This document shows positions 1 to 12,109 of a DNA stretch of 64,000 nt, piece after piece. The DNA comes from Scatophagus argus. Taxonomy: Eukaryota > Chordata > Actinopteri > Scatophagidae. A model generated the notes under the pieces. The model was not told where the DNA came from. It made no database searches and was given only the letters and a program-made list of their open reading frames with translations. Positions within the stretch are counted from its first letter, which is position 1. Each line of letters starts with the position of its first letter. The translations under genes and the position numbers were made by a program. The stretch is from assembly GCF_020382885.2 (NCBI RefSeq), contig NC_058496.1:1149001-1213000 (forward strand), in the 5' to 3' direction.

Positions 1-452
1 GTTCTGCCTCGTCCTTACGGGCAGTGATGCTTTCATGGGACTGAACTGGCACAGCGAGGAATCACAGATGGTCACACAGCTACAATACAGGTGTTATATT
101 GCCACACGGGTTCCTGGGTGGAACCTCAATGACACACGGAGGACAGTCCACTAACAGCTTCTCACATAACACACACTGCGTTCAGACGTACTGACGTGTT
201 CAGCTCTGTGCTGAGCTCCTCCACAGGCTTTCACTGCCTCCTCCTGACTATCAGAGGCGACGGGACAAGACACCACATGACCTATATACACACAAAGTTA
301 TTTAGTGAGGATTAAAGTGCAAGAACGTAAGTTGGACAATCATCAGCTAGGCTACAGCGAATTCTGCCTCAGTTGAACTGGAGACTTTTCAGGAAGAACA
401 CTTATTGACTCAAAGTGTGAGTTGACTCCTCGCTTCGTAACATTCAAGGAGT

Positions 453-458
453 TTTAAT
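453..458 (-). terminator. Possible cabp1 polyadenylation signal
   Basis: ATTAAA on the minus strand, about 100 bases past the cabp1 stop codon. It is a variant hexamer in AT-rich DNA, so this may be chance. Confidence 0.25.
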
Positions 459-556
459 TCCAGTGTCATTCAGATTCGGGCGGCTCAGAGATCTCGGCGT
501 GTCCTCGAGTAAAGCGAAGGACTCGGCTTCACATTCGGATCGCTCATTTTACCATC

Positions 557-3500
557 TCAGCGAGACATCATTCGCACAAACTCTGCGAAAAGAGAGGAAG
601 AGAATGACAAAGTGCAACACTGAACTCCACACCGCAAACCACAAACGGGTCATTTTTATGAGGTGATTTACCTTCAAAGTCAACGAGCCCGTCTCCATTT
701 AGGTCAACATCCCTCAGGATATCTTCCACTTCCTTTAGGCCCACCTGGGAACAAAAGGTTGGTGAGTATTCTCACAGGGAAGGTTCACGGACTCTCAGTT
801 CTCTGAGCTCTCACCTGTTGGCCCAACAGCTTCCTCATCGCGTCTCGGAGCTCCGACGTGCTGATGGCCCCGTCTCCGTTTGTGTCGAACTGCGAACCGA
901 CAGCACAGGAACGAGATTAAAAAAGGAAAAACAGACAGTAAAAATCTCACCACCAAAGCTCCGGAAGCCCAGCAGCCAGAATGAAACGTTGGCACAGTTC
1001 GTCCCTGCAAAGTTTCATACGTATCACATGAACATTTCTAAGGCACAGGTCAGATCACGTTCAGATTACACGAGCTGACGTTCAGACTCCCTGCGAGCGA
1101 CTTGAACAGAAAGACCTCTTTCCCTTATGTTAACTGAGTGTGGTTTTAAACCTGATCAGACCTTAAACGCAACGCCGCCACAACATAAAATGCAAGTTTC
1201 AACACAATCCCGGGTTAGCAGAACTGTAAGGTAGCAACAGTTACTCTGACAGCTGGGCGACATTTGAATCCAGACGCTCTCACCTCTCTGAAGGCGTCTT
1301 TAAGTTCCTTTATTCCGATCATGTCCGCAGTTTCGGCGAGGAGTTTTGGGCCCATCAGCTCAACAAAATCCTCGAAATCAACATGACCTCCCACTTCAGA
1401 AAAAGAGATTTTGGAGTTTCAAACCACAGTACACATACAGAGCTCAGATATATTTCATGATATACAGTATATGTACTAATACATGAGACAGTGAAGTCCT
1501 CACAGTTCATGTTTATCTGCTGGCTCAGTTCAATCAGCTCCATTTCAGTGGGCATGTATCCCATGGTTCTCATGCAGTTTCCGAGGTCTTTACAGCTGAT
1601 GAAGCCGTCTTTGTCCTTGTCAAACTCTTTGAAAGCATCCCGCAACTCTGTCGAGCAACAGCAGGAGTCTTGTTTGACACTCTAAAACAAACTGAAGCGT
1701 AGCTGGTAAAGAAAGAGAGAACATGGCGGAAAAACTCACCGTCCATTTCCTCTGGCCGCAGCTCTCTGTCCTGGAAAGGAAAAACATTTAATCATTGGTC
1801 AGTACAAAGTCGCCACACGTGAAAGCAGCACGATCACACGTCTCAACAAACACACTGTGTGAACCACACGTAAACACACCGCTGGCAACGCTGTGGGGCG
1901 AGTGACGTCCACGCCTAAATGAGCGACCTTCTCCATAACAGTCCTCAGCCTCCTAACAGTAAGAGATGTTAACAGTAGACTGAAACAACCTCACATCTCG
2001 ATGACAAAACCTCCTGGTATAAATAGGCCGGTTCCTACCAAGCCTGACTGGGAACCATAACCCTCGAGTTCACAGAAGAATGTGACTCTTTCTATTTTTT
2101 TAGCGCTTGCTTACAATGAATGCAACCTTTAAAGGGCAGAGCGAGAGGCAGATGTATCCCAGAACCCTCAGGGGTTAACACAGCAGCAGTGGGAAGTCTA
2201 AACAAAACACTGAGCGCTGACGTCAGGCCCGCCGAAATGTCCGACCGGAACCACTGACATGTAAAACACACGAGGCACAAGAGCCAGCGAGTCCAACGCC
2301 ACCTCAGTCCATCAGCCATCAATCATCAAGTCAACCTGATCGGTTTTCTCTGCTGTTTCTGCTGGATATGACAAGAATATGTGAGATGTGAGCAGTGGAC
2401 GGCGCAGATGTAACTGAGTAACAGGAAGTGGCTCTTAAAGGAAGAGGAAGTGTGCTTATTTACTCTCTTTCTGACAATGAGAAGCTCAGTACCACTCGCA
2501 TGTCTGTGTGGTGAACATGAATGAAGCTACTGCAAGTTGCCCGCATAGCTTAGCTTAGCACAAAGAGTGAAAAGAAGGGCAAACAGATAGGACGGCCAGG
2601 AGTTAGCTGCTTAGCATGCTAATTTAATTTTTTAAATGTTTTTCACCATAATCGTATCCATGTCTTTCAAATTGCACCTTTAAAACCACAGCATTTTTAC
2701 AGTTCAGCTTTAGCTCAGATCAAAGAAACGAGATGTGCAGTGTGTTTGTTACCTTCGAACAAACACAGGCTAGCTGTGCTTTGGAGCTAAGCTAAGCTAA
2801 ACCAACTGACACAGCGGACAGACACGTCCCAAAATATTTCTTTAACAAAAACAAATCCACAAATCCAAGAACAAAACAAACTGATGTGTATCTGTGAGAA
2901 GCAGCCAGTGGGACAAAGGTGCTCTGCATCACCTGTTTGACTTGACAATAACAGTGACACCTGTTGGAAACGGCTGATCTGACGTGTTGTATTCGTCGTA
3001 CTCACAAGAAAATTATTTCTGCATAAGCTCCACAACTCTGCTGTATCATTTGTGAGCTCGTCATTTTCCAAACAGGCGCGTTCCCTACTGACAGCTGGCA
3101 ACATACGAGTCCAAGGCAGCAGGAGCGGAAAATATTGTGATATAAAATAACTGAAAGGGCTGCTGTGGCAGCTTGCTTGCTAATGACAGAACTGCTCTAC
3201 AGGTTAGCTGTAACGCTGACAGAAATACAAAGAGATGCAAATGAAACTGGACGTTTGTCCACACTTACGTACAGCTTTGCCTTTACTCGGGAAGACACAG
3301 GTTTGCCCCAGTATGTTGCTCACCAGAGCACAGTTTTGTGCCATGGAGCCCTGATAGGGATACCCTGCCTGGCCCGTCTGCCCTCTGAGTCTCCTCTCAG
3401 CATCCCGGAGCATCTTTCCAGAGGGGTGCAGAGACAGTGTTAAAGATCTGAAGCAGCTTCGGAGCAGAGTGGAACACAGATACACGTGGAGAGCTTTAAA

Positions 3501-6500
3501 ACAGAACTCTGCGTACAAGTGTGTGGCAACAATGAGGGAAGTATGAAAACAGACAGCAGAAAGGTGAGCGCATCCATAAAGCAGCATGTTGCCAACTTTC
3601 CCCTCATCGTTCATCACAGTTTACTTGCCACGTTGTGGGGACCGGCGCCTCACACCTGCACACTGTCACAGGAGCAGTAAACACACTCTGAAGCAGAGAA
3701 GAGACGAGCTCAAGCACCGAGGCGACACACGGTCGGCCGCTTTGCAGAGAACAGGTGGCACACCTGAAGTCTGAAGCCAAACTACGAGCACTAAGGGATT
3801 TCTGCTGCAGACCACCAACATTTAACACAGTAATCGTGACACATGCAGATTATGAGAGTCTTTGTAAAGACGTGTCCCGCAAAAACACGATGAACTCTGA
3901 ATCTTCTCGACTGACTTCAGCGACGTCCTGCGCGAGTCCGAGCAGAAAGAACGAACGCAAACCACACACGGCTATGCAAAATACTACCCGACATTTCCGA
4001 GCGTCACACTGACAGCAGTCCTACCGTCGTCACAGGCCAGTCTAAGCAGTTTCCCATTCCAAAGGAGACAAGAGGCACCAAAAAGGACCATGAGAACTTC
4101 TTCTCTGTTAAGCCTGCAGTTTGGATTTTGAGAGGGCTGCAAACTCTGGTTTCAGCAAGATCCATGAAGGCTGGAATACGAACCCAAAGCTGGCTGAAAA
4201 AACACAGAGCCCTGAGCTGTAAGATCTGAAATGAACAGTAAAGAGCACCGACAGGACAGTCACAGAGTCAGACAGAGGCTAAACGAGAGAGAGGAAGCGG
4301 ACCAAGGAGGGAAACAGCATTATGCCTATTAAAGGAGAGGAAGCCGACCACATGGTGGTCTGTCACATATTTCACCCGACTGTCACGCTGAACCAACGCA
4401 GACAATTCAGCACAAATTCACAGGCAGCAAACATAAAGATAAGCAAGCTTTTCCAGCTGGAAAATCTCTTACTAACTGCTGCGTGCACCTGACAGGTGAC
4501 CTCTGCTTCAGGGCCACACACACTTAGTGAGGAGTTTGCTGTTTTAAGCTGTGAAAGTCTGCACCAGGCAGGTTTACAGGAACACTGTGTGATGACCCAT
4601 TTACAGCCCTCGGCGGCTGCAGTCGCAGTCTCTCCGAGGCGCCGGATCACAACCTCCACAGCTGCATTTCAGTTCACGTGTCAGACTTTAGATTACAGCT
4701 TGACCCACACGTTCTTATTACAGCCACTCGTGACTGTTGGTAATCAGAGAGACTGATAAGAGATATTCAGAACTGATATACATTTGCAGTGTGTCATCAT
4801 TGAGAATAAACAGCGATGGAATGTAACTAAGTACACATACTCAAGTGCTGCACTTCAGTACATCGGTTAGCTACTTGAACCTGAGTATGTGCATTTTCTG
4901 CTACTCTGTACTTCCACTCCACTACACTTTGAGGGCCAGTACTCTAATCTTTAGTCCACTGCATCCATCTGATAGCTCAGTGGCAGCGTTTGGAGTTGCT
5001 GCTGGAGGATCAGTACGTGATGTCACCGCCGTACGGTCGTGGTCGTGTGTGTGTGTGTGTGTGTGTGCGTGTGTGTGTGTGTCATGGACGTTATAAAGGA
5101 AGAACGAGGACACAGCGTTGGAGACGGGGACCTGTTCGTTCTTATGGGAGCTGCTGCTTCCTGGATGTTTCATACGGGTTTGTCACCGTGTGGCCCACAG
5201 AGCATGTGCAGTAGAGACTTCCTCTGACCGAGCGGCTAACTTCTGGTTTAGCCTTCTGCAAAGCTAATCTTTTACATTTTAGAAATGTTTTCAGACCAAA
5301 CTGAATTCTGATCAGTGAAACGAGTTGGAGGTTGCTTCTTTCACAGTGCAGACTTATGGGTAAAAGTCTTTTTTGTGCTCGTCATGTGACATTGCAGTTA
5401 CAAAGTTTGGCCACTGTGTCTGAGTCCGGCGCTCTTCCTGAGGGTTTGGTCTGCGTGACGGCGACATACCTCACGAATCGCCTGCACTGAAGCCTATGAC
5501 GTCTCTGCTGCAGCAGACGGCGAGATGCGAGGACATCTGGCAGAAGGTGAAGACGAAGAGAAGCTGATCCTGAGGGTGTCGGGGTCGTTCTTCTTCTGCT
5601 GCTCTGGTTTGCAGCGACGGTAGCTCACAGCACAGCTTACTGTTTAACTAAGAGCTGCCAATCTGTTTGACTGGCAGTTTAACTGATCACTGAGGTGAAG
5701 CTGGTGGCTGTAGCTCACCTTAGCTTAGCTTAGCTTAGCTTCTCTCAGTGTAGTGAAGCTTCACCTCATGTAGCTGCTAGCTTAGCTTACTGCGCTTTCC
5801 AAGACCAACACTGATAGGCTCTCAGTGATGGACTCTTACTCGTGACCTGTAACCAATCAGATAGAGTTGGCAGGACGTCGAGTGGCACATTTTTAAATGA
5901 AATCATCAGCCATCGGACAAAAAAACGTATCTGATAACTGTAAAAATGCTGAATGTTGGATCAGATAATCATCCAGGCTGATGACCCATCGACTCATACT
6001 TTATATTTCTTTGTGTGTTTTTGCAGCCTCACACCCCCACACATCATCCTCTGCCCTCTGCAGGCGAACACAAGGTCAGGCTGACCTCCAGCAGCCACCA
6101 CAGAGAAACAGAGTGCAGACGCTCCTCAGTCCAGCTTCTGCAGTGAAACGAATGTTAATGGCATAAGAGTGAAAACGAGTCTCGTGTGAGGGTCACCCAC
6201 GGCAGTGAAACCTCCCGTTTACTCTGAACCCGTTGTGGAGACGAGACGGCGAAGGCGCTGCGAGTGTCCCTCGAATCCTGCCTGTCACTGACCTCTCCAT
6301 CGAGCTGTCTCATCGAAGACCTTCTTCAGGTCACGCTAATGTTTTCACAGAGCTGCTCTCAGACTGACTCACGGGTTATTTGTAGAACGGGCTTTCATAG
6401 TGGAAGTACTACAAGATGTTTCTCTTCCAGCCACAACGGATCATCTCTGTGTTCGCAAACCGAGTCCGTTTCACCACCGAGAGCTTCCCAACTCGGCAGC

Positions 6501-7854
6501 TTACATAAATCACCTCCTGATTCACGATCAGAGTGAAATACAAACACTCCACATGGAAACTTCTGAGGCCCATGCTGGAAACGCGGTCTCAGTAAACACC
6601 ACATTATCAGGCAGCGGGGAGCAGTTCTGCGAGGAACCCGTTGAGCTTTGGTTTGGGTCTCACTACAGAACCTCCAGGGGCATCAGGGGGATTGTGGTTG
6701 CCTTTGTCTCTGACCAAACACACATCAGCACAGGAGAGACTTCCTCCGCTCTGAGGCAGGACACGTCCACTCCAGTGAGAAAGGGCTGGCTGATTGAGAA
6801 GCTCTGTAGGAGGGAGGACTGCATTCACGGCTTACATAAGAAGCGATCGTCCCTCCACAGTCTGTCCAGAAACCACCTGCAGCACATTGATGTGTACTGG
6901 TTGTAAAGAGCGGAGTCAGGAGACACAGTCCAACACTGACAAATTACCTGCCTTTTAGATGAGTGGTGTCATCAAACTGGCTGCTGATTTGGGTTTGGGC
7001 TTCATTTCCAGGAACCTCCCGCACCTCACACCATAAAACCTCTCAAATGTATTTAACCAGCTTGCCAGCTGTGCTTTAATTCAGATAAAAATCATGTTTA
7101 GCAGCTCCCTGACCCCCCGGAGCCTTACCTGCCCAAACAGCGAGTTGAGGATGGTGCGTAAATTTATATCAGATGCAGAAGACGCAGCACTGGACCTCCG
7201 AGAGCGGCGAGAGGACCTGCTGGACAGCGGGACCAGGGAGCAGGAGGACGGGGATGGACTGCTGACCTGACCGCCGCTATTAGTCAAACTGGCCCCTTTG
7301 TGGCCCCTGGGCTCGCAGAGGGGAGCCCTGTCGTCGTTGCTGTCCGACAGAGAGGGCACCCTGGGGACCGGGCGGGGGTGCGCGTGGCAGCGGCGCGGAT
7401 GCTCGTGTTCAGGTGGTCCTGCGGCCGCTGGACGGTCCTCCCGGTGCTGCTTCCTGCGGTTGTGGTGCCGGTGTGTGGGTTTGGACGACCTGCAGCGCTC
7501 CCTCACACCTCGGCCCGCCTCGCCGTTCGGCTCCGGCGGGTCGGGAACTTGAGGAGCATGTGACTTACACTTGCCCCGAGCGGCTGCTTCGTTACTACTG
7601 TCCTGGCTGCCGATGAGGGACGGATGGCACAGGGGTCTCCGGGCACTGATGTCGCACTCGGCCGACCAGAAGGAGTCCTCGGCTTTGCTGCTGCTGTGGA
7701 GTGCGGCGGGACGGTGGTGATGCTGGTGCTGATGGTGATGCTGACTTCTCCGGCTTTCCGCTGTGCGTTCGGGGAGGTGTGCTGGTCTCCTGGCCGCCGA
7801 GGACGATTTCAGTAAGGAGGTCGTGGATTCCGATTTTGGAAAGGAGGAGCTCAT
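557..7854 (-). CDS. cabp1: Calcium-binding protein 1, long (caldendrin-type) isoform
   Basis: Coding exons on the minus strand, in order: 7854-7129, 1770-1740, 1647-1504, 1393-1284, 889-815, 744-672 and 582-557. They total 1185 bases, giving 394 residues, and every junction has GT/AG ends. Exon 1 encodes a 242-residue Ser/Arg/His/Pro-rich tail that starts [16 protein letters not shown] and ends SLFGQ, resembling the caldendrin N-terminus as I remember it from mammals. The remainder is the CaBP core, with [10 protein letters not shown] leading into four EF-hands. EF1 (loop about 262-273, [12 protein letters not shown]), EF3 (339-350, [12 protein letters not shown]) and EF4 (376-387, [12 protein letters not shown]) have intact acidic loops. 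EF2 (INMNLGGHVDF) lacks calcium ligands, as is usual for this family. The protein ends FVRMMSR. CaBP1 is a neuronal calmodulin-like sensor that modulates voltage-gated calcium channels and InsP3 receptors (family knowledge). The about 5.4-kb first intron holds candidate alternative exons. CaBP2/4/5 are less likely because of the long N-terminus. Confidence 0.93.
3273..3413 (-). CDS. cabp1: Candidate alternative internal exon of cabp1 (L-CaBP1 insert)
   Basis: A minus-strand segment of 47 codons starts at an ATG after an AAG acceptor (3413) and reads, near its end, [16 protein letters not shown] then VFPSKGKA. This resembles the insert of mammalian long CaBP1, remembered as LAQNCAVMHNLLGPAC then IFLRKGFA, with about half of the positions identical. 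Both ends are phase 0 if the donor is GTACGT at 3272. A stronger-looking GTAAGT donor four bases further on (3268) would shift the frame into the common exon. The acceptor pyrimidine tract is mediocre. Homology is fairly convincing; exact borders are not. Confidence 0.55.
4025..4057 (-). CDS. cabp1: Candidate alternative first coding exon of cabp1 (short isoform)
   Basis: On the minus strand an ATG at 4057-4055 opens eleven codons, [11 protein letters not shown], followed directly by a GTAGGA donor in phase 0. This is the phase needed to join the common exon at 1770 (GAC AGA GAG). MGNC is the myristoylation start of mammalian short CaBP1 as I remember it, so the product would be a membrane-attached short isoform lacking the long tail. 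The exon is too short to prove by homology alone. Support comes from motif, phase and position inside the first intron. Confidence 0.55.
4810..5030. repeat. Dispersed fish repeat, 'ACTAAGTACA...CTCAAGT' type
   Basis: The text runs through ATGTAACTAAGTACACATAC, a CTCAAGTGCTGCACTTCAGT segment, and later a TACTTCCACTCCACTACACT segment. I recognise this pattern as a very common short non-autonomous repeat of percomorph fish. Its exact ends are unclear. It lies in the first intron of cabp1, directly before a GT microsatellite. Confidence 0.5.
5044..5082. repeat. GT microsatellite
   Basis: About nineteen GT units with one GC interruption. Confidence 0.9.
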
Positions 7855-8160
7855 TGCTGCGGATCTGCTCTAGTCTGTCTCGGCGGGTTTACCATCGACA
7901 TCATACACCCATTTCTCTCCATTTCTCTCCATTGTCGACCCACATTAGCACAGCAGAGGCTGCCAGCGGTGAGTTCGGCCACATTTCACCGCTCGATGGC
8001 TGTGCGGCAGCGCGGCAGGAACGCGCAGACGGCGGAGCGGAGCGGCACACACGTCGCTGCGGAGCGCGTCACCTTTTCATTGATGTGGATTCTGCTCTCT
8101 GGCACCGCGGCTGCGACGTGGGTGTGGACGGTTGTAAGGTATAAACTTCTCGTGTAGGAG
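7855..8160 (-). promoter_or_regulatory. CpG-rich region upstream of cabp1 exon 1
   Basis: The DNA immediately 5' of the caldendrin-type start codon is rich in CG dinucleotides, densest around 7985-8060, in contrast to the AT-rich flank beyond. This suggests the 5' UTR and promoter of the long transcript. No TATA box is obvious, and no transcription start can be fixed from sequence. Confidence 0.35.
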
Positions 8161-8841
8161 GAACGTAAGAGCGCGGAGTCCACACGGATGAAGCAACGTT
8201 TTCAAATTCTGTCTGCTTTCCGGTCTTCTGATCACAAAATCATCGCAACAGCCACGAAATGAACGGAATCTGAAAGCACATGACATCTCACAAGTGAAAC
8301 TGAACTTTCCTGCGCCTCGCGGAGCTCATGAGCCACAGCTCATCAGAGACACGTTTCATGACGTTTCTGCGCGTGCCTGACATTCCACGCCATCAGAGGA
8401 GGGTCCTCACACACCTGTGCGACATGTAAACGGTCAGCACATGAACAAGCACTGCTGTGGTAATTCAGAGCTGACACTGAAACAAAAAGCAGCGCAGAGT
8501 CTGTCTACATGAATTCTGCTGTTCCCGGTGATTACTGGCATCATCATGTCCCTCATCCAGGTGAGGAAACACCTGGACACTCCCCCCAGTGCGGCGGGTT
8601 TGTGTGGGGACAGACAGACTGCTTTGTTTAACAGGATGTCGGTGCTTCTGGCTTCACGTCCTCCAGGGGCCCTGCAGGTCTGACAGGAAACCGCTGAGGA
8701 AGTCAATCAGTGCGCGTCTGTGCGCCCCCCTGTGTCACGACTGTGAAACTGCAGGTGCTGTGCTCAGCTTCAACTGGTTTCAGTGTTCAGTGTGAGACAG
8801 CACTTTCATTAATGGACCAAAGGACATACAGGACGTCCTGT

Positions 8842-9535
8842 TGGTGGACAAAATACTCTGGTCTTTTACGCAGTACAAATACCACAGTCCAAGTAAACAT
8901 CCTGAATTCAAAATGTTCCTTAAGTAAAACAGATGAATTACCAGGAAAATCAGAATCATGTAGAATATTATTCTGTTGTTATCACCACTGGATGAATGTG
9001 TGTGTCCATTTGTGTTCTGCTGTGTAGATTAGCAGCACAGCGCTGCATCACGCATGTCGGGTTTGTTGACATGGAAAGAAACAAGTGACTGTAAGTGGAA
9101 AATAAACATAATGGAGTAAATATCGACCTCCGAGTATCTCATTTATTTACGAAGCCTGTCTGGACAAACTGCCTGCATATCTTTAATACAGCTCAGGTCT
9201 GCACCGAAGCTCCCAGGACCGTCTGATCCGTGGAAATCAACACGTTCACACTGAGACTGAGAAACCGACTCGTAAACATGAGGCTGAAGGGGAACGTTTT
9301 GCTGAAAAGTGAAACGTCGAGGAGCCTCGGAGCAGCGACTGTGTGTGATTTCTGACTGCTGACAGCATTACTGAATGTATTGTACATTAATGTGCTTATA
9401 AGTTTTATATTTGTATGTTGAATTTTTATGAGGTCAACCTGATTTCTCAGTCAATTGGATTTGATGAAGCAACATAAAGTGGAAACGTCCACTGAAGTGA
9501 CTGAACATGCTCAGTTACTTCCCACTGCTGTAAAA
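8842..9535. repeat. Fish non-autonomous repeat with inverted ends
   Basis: The left end reads GGTGGACAAAATACTCTGGT followed by CTTTTACGCAGTACAAATAC. The right end, read on the minus strand, begins near CAGCAGTGGGAAGTAACTGA. Both resemble the GTGG.AGAAGTACTCAGAT ends of a common percomorph MITE. The ends are diverged and the middle is not recognised, so treating this as a single element is an inference. A similar fragment is at 15325-15440. Confidence 0.35.
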
Positions 9536-10980
9536 GTGACACGTGTGACAACAGCTGGTTAAATAAGACACTCGACCATTTATTAAATGTACAGAAATAC
9601 TGTTCAAAATCCACACAGGAAAGTGCTGAAGGACAAATCCTTCATCACAGGTAAACAAAATGGCTGCCCCACCACATTCTGTCGATGCCAAGCCGATGCT
9701 TTGGGAGCGATTAACAGCACTCTTCAGTCTCAACCTCACCACGGACAGCTCAGTGCGACTGGCGTCCGCCGTCGTGGACAGCTCGCAAATAGTCACACTT
9801 TTGTAAACATCAGATTTGAATCGGCGGGTGTCTTGGATTGCGATGGACCTGAAAAGCTGCTGAAGATTCATTTTCATTTTAGTCTGTGCACGTATACCCA
9901 CGAAGTGCTGCTGAGCAATCAAAGACTGTGGCTTTAATAATGGACGCCACGTGGAGCTGCAGAATTACAGAGTGAGTCAAAAGAAACACGTCACAGAACA
10001 ACAGAGAGAGTACTTCAGAAACATTTTACACAATCTACAAATGTCATCTATCAAAATGGTTTCATTCGAGAACAGAGAATCAAACGCCATCGCTTCAGCT
10101 GTAAATAGAGACGACGACGTAGTTAGAGCATCGAACACAATCACCTCAAAACATCTCACACCGTTCACTTTGTGACCTCAACCGTATTTACAGAGATACA
10201 AACCTGATATCAAATACAACCAAATTACAAGAGTTTAGTAAATTCACCAAAAACGCTTCGTCTCCGGTGTCACAGCACAGGCCGACTCACACGATGGGAC
10301 CTAAAAATGTGCTTTTCTAACCACGTCTCAGGAAAGCAGGACTGGTTTTTCAAAGGGGAGCAGGACAAACGAGCACACGGGCGGGAGACACGACGTTAGC
10401 TGCGTCTGTAAACATTCACGTCACGATCGACATTGGACCTCCGTCATCAAGACACACGAAGGACAATCTGTTGAGAGAAACGTCTTCAACGTTAAGACAT
10501 CCATCAAAGTTTGATAACTCAAAAACCCAAACTGTACATCCTGTAAGAAACTCGGCTGAAGTCGGACTGGAAGAACGACCCTGACTTGTGTGTGATTAAC
10601 ATTTTCATGATCACATCTTGAACGGTAGGCCTAAAATCCAGGGGTGTCTTCAGAAGGGGCCCCAAAATCTGACTGGCCCCCCCCAGATGTCATCCCATTA
10701 TCCTCACGTATGATTGGCTGTCTTCCAAGTGGGAGACGGGACTTTAGTTTGAGCCAGATGTTTTTGAGATTTATGTAGCCTCCTTTTAGAGTTTTATCCC
10801 CAAAAAAGTAATTTTTTAATTTTATTTATTGGTTTGTGTTTTGATCTTAATATTTGTTGGGCTCCACTCTTTTGTGTTGTGATTGGTCAGAATGTTTATA
10901 TTTTTAAATCTTTTAAATGCACATATTGCAAGTCATTCTTCTACTTCATGCCAGCCCTGCATAAGTGGGTGCTCAACTTG

Positions 10981-10996
10981 CCCCCCCCCCCCCCCG
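10981..10996. repeat. Poly-C run
   Basis: An almost pure run of C, preceded about 300 bases upstream by another C-rich stretch near 10677-10684. Confidence 0.85.
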
Positions 10997-11620
10997 CCAG
11001 GTAAAAAGGTGTGGACACGCCCCTGCCAAAGTCAAACAGCACTGTAGCAACGAGCCCTTAGCTTTCACTCTGCTTTAGCTCAGAGTAATTTTGATGTAAA
11101 TAAACAATACAGTCAGTGAAAACGTGTGGCCACCCTGCAGGTGAGAGAATTTCTGCTCATTCATGAAAACTCAAACAGTTTGAAGAGTTTGAAAGTGGGA
11201 GGTTTGGAAATGAAAAAATGTGCAAACCAGCTGACAATCGTGACAAAAGTGTGAGTGGATACGACGCCGACTGACGCAAAAAGCTGAAGGATCAAACTTC
11301 TTAGCCCTTGTGGAAACGTGCGTAGGCGCTGCAGAAAGTGTAAAAGGATTAAGCCTACGAGTTAGACGTGGAGTGAAAGGTTAAACCACCGGCGTCTGGC
11401 GACCCTCCTACAGCCTGTGGAGGGTTTGCTCAGCACATCACTGTTGGGCTCTCACAGAGTCGTCCATCACTCATACGAGGCGCACACACAATCTCAATTA
11501 AAGCAATCATTTTCTTCAGAAGTGGCCCAAAGAGGGGAACATCACTCATCTCTACGCAACCTGACTGAACATTCAATGATTCAAAATGACCAGGACAAAC
11601 ACGCTAAGAAATCCCTGCCA

Positions 11621-11821
11621 TTAAAGGAGCATTTCACATTTCGGGCGAAGTTTCTTTGTCCACAAAACGTTGCTGGAACTTCACAGTAAAAGTACAGCTT
11701 TCTGCTAAACAGCTGAAGAGGCTGAGGGCTGTGGATGAAGAAACTTCAGCAGACTTCCCATCAGTGCGCGGCTGAGGGGATCGTGACTGATTTCTCATTT
11801 CCGGGTGAACTGCTCCTTTAA
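11621..11821. mobile_element. TTAAAGG-type palindromic MITE, copy 1
   Basis: It begins TTAAAGGAGCATTTCACATT and ends GGTGAACTGCTCCTTTAA, so the ends are inverted repeats with TTAA at both borders. Internally it shares the CCACAAAACGTTGCTGGAAC block with the copies at 31570 and 36210. There is no coding capacity, so movement would have depended on a transposase in trans. Confidence 0.7.
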
Positions 11822-12109
11822 TGCACACTGATAAAATGGCTGCGTGAACAACCGTGTTCCTACTGAGCCGGTACTTTCAAGTGTGGCTGCAGGCGGCCGC
11901 ACAGACGACAGCATGGACGTGACTGATGAGAGAGGCCCAATGTCTGATCATGTGCTCAGAGAGTTGTGAGAGATACTGGATGAGATGAGAATATGTACAC
12001 AGTGAGTGTGAGAGCTGGTGTGGAGGCAGGAACGAGCTGCGCCCCAATCCTACAAACACTTCCCTAAACGCCATCTGTCTCCGGGTTCCACGTGGTTTCG
12101 CACTCACAC

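Larger units (their letters stand above)
1771..7128. other. Large cabp1 first intron
   Basis: This stretch is non-coding apart from the two candidate alternative exons at 3273-3413 and 4025-4057. It holds a fish-type repeat at about 4810-5030, a GT microsatellite at 5044-5082 and short TAGCTTAGCT-rich tracts near 2545-2580 and 5720-5790. Other open frames here have no recognisable protein features. Confidence 0.6.
8161..12109. other. Intergenic DNA between cabp1 and asphd2
   Basis: No protein-coding exon was recognised. It includes a fish repeat pair (about 8842-9535), a poly-C run (10981-10996), a MITE (11621-11821) and, next to asphd2, the probable 3' UTR of that gene. Confidence 0.5.

Noticed and set aside
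3204-3617. The whole 137-codon minus-strand frame as an independent gene
   Set aside because: Only the stretch 3273-3413 resembles a known protein (the CaBP1 insert); the flanks look intronic.
6400-6906. A 168-codon plus-strand open frame within the cabp1 first intron
   Set aside because: No recognisable domain, no supporting splice signals, and a composition like the surrounding intron.
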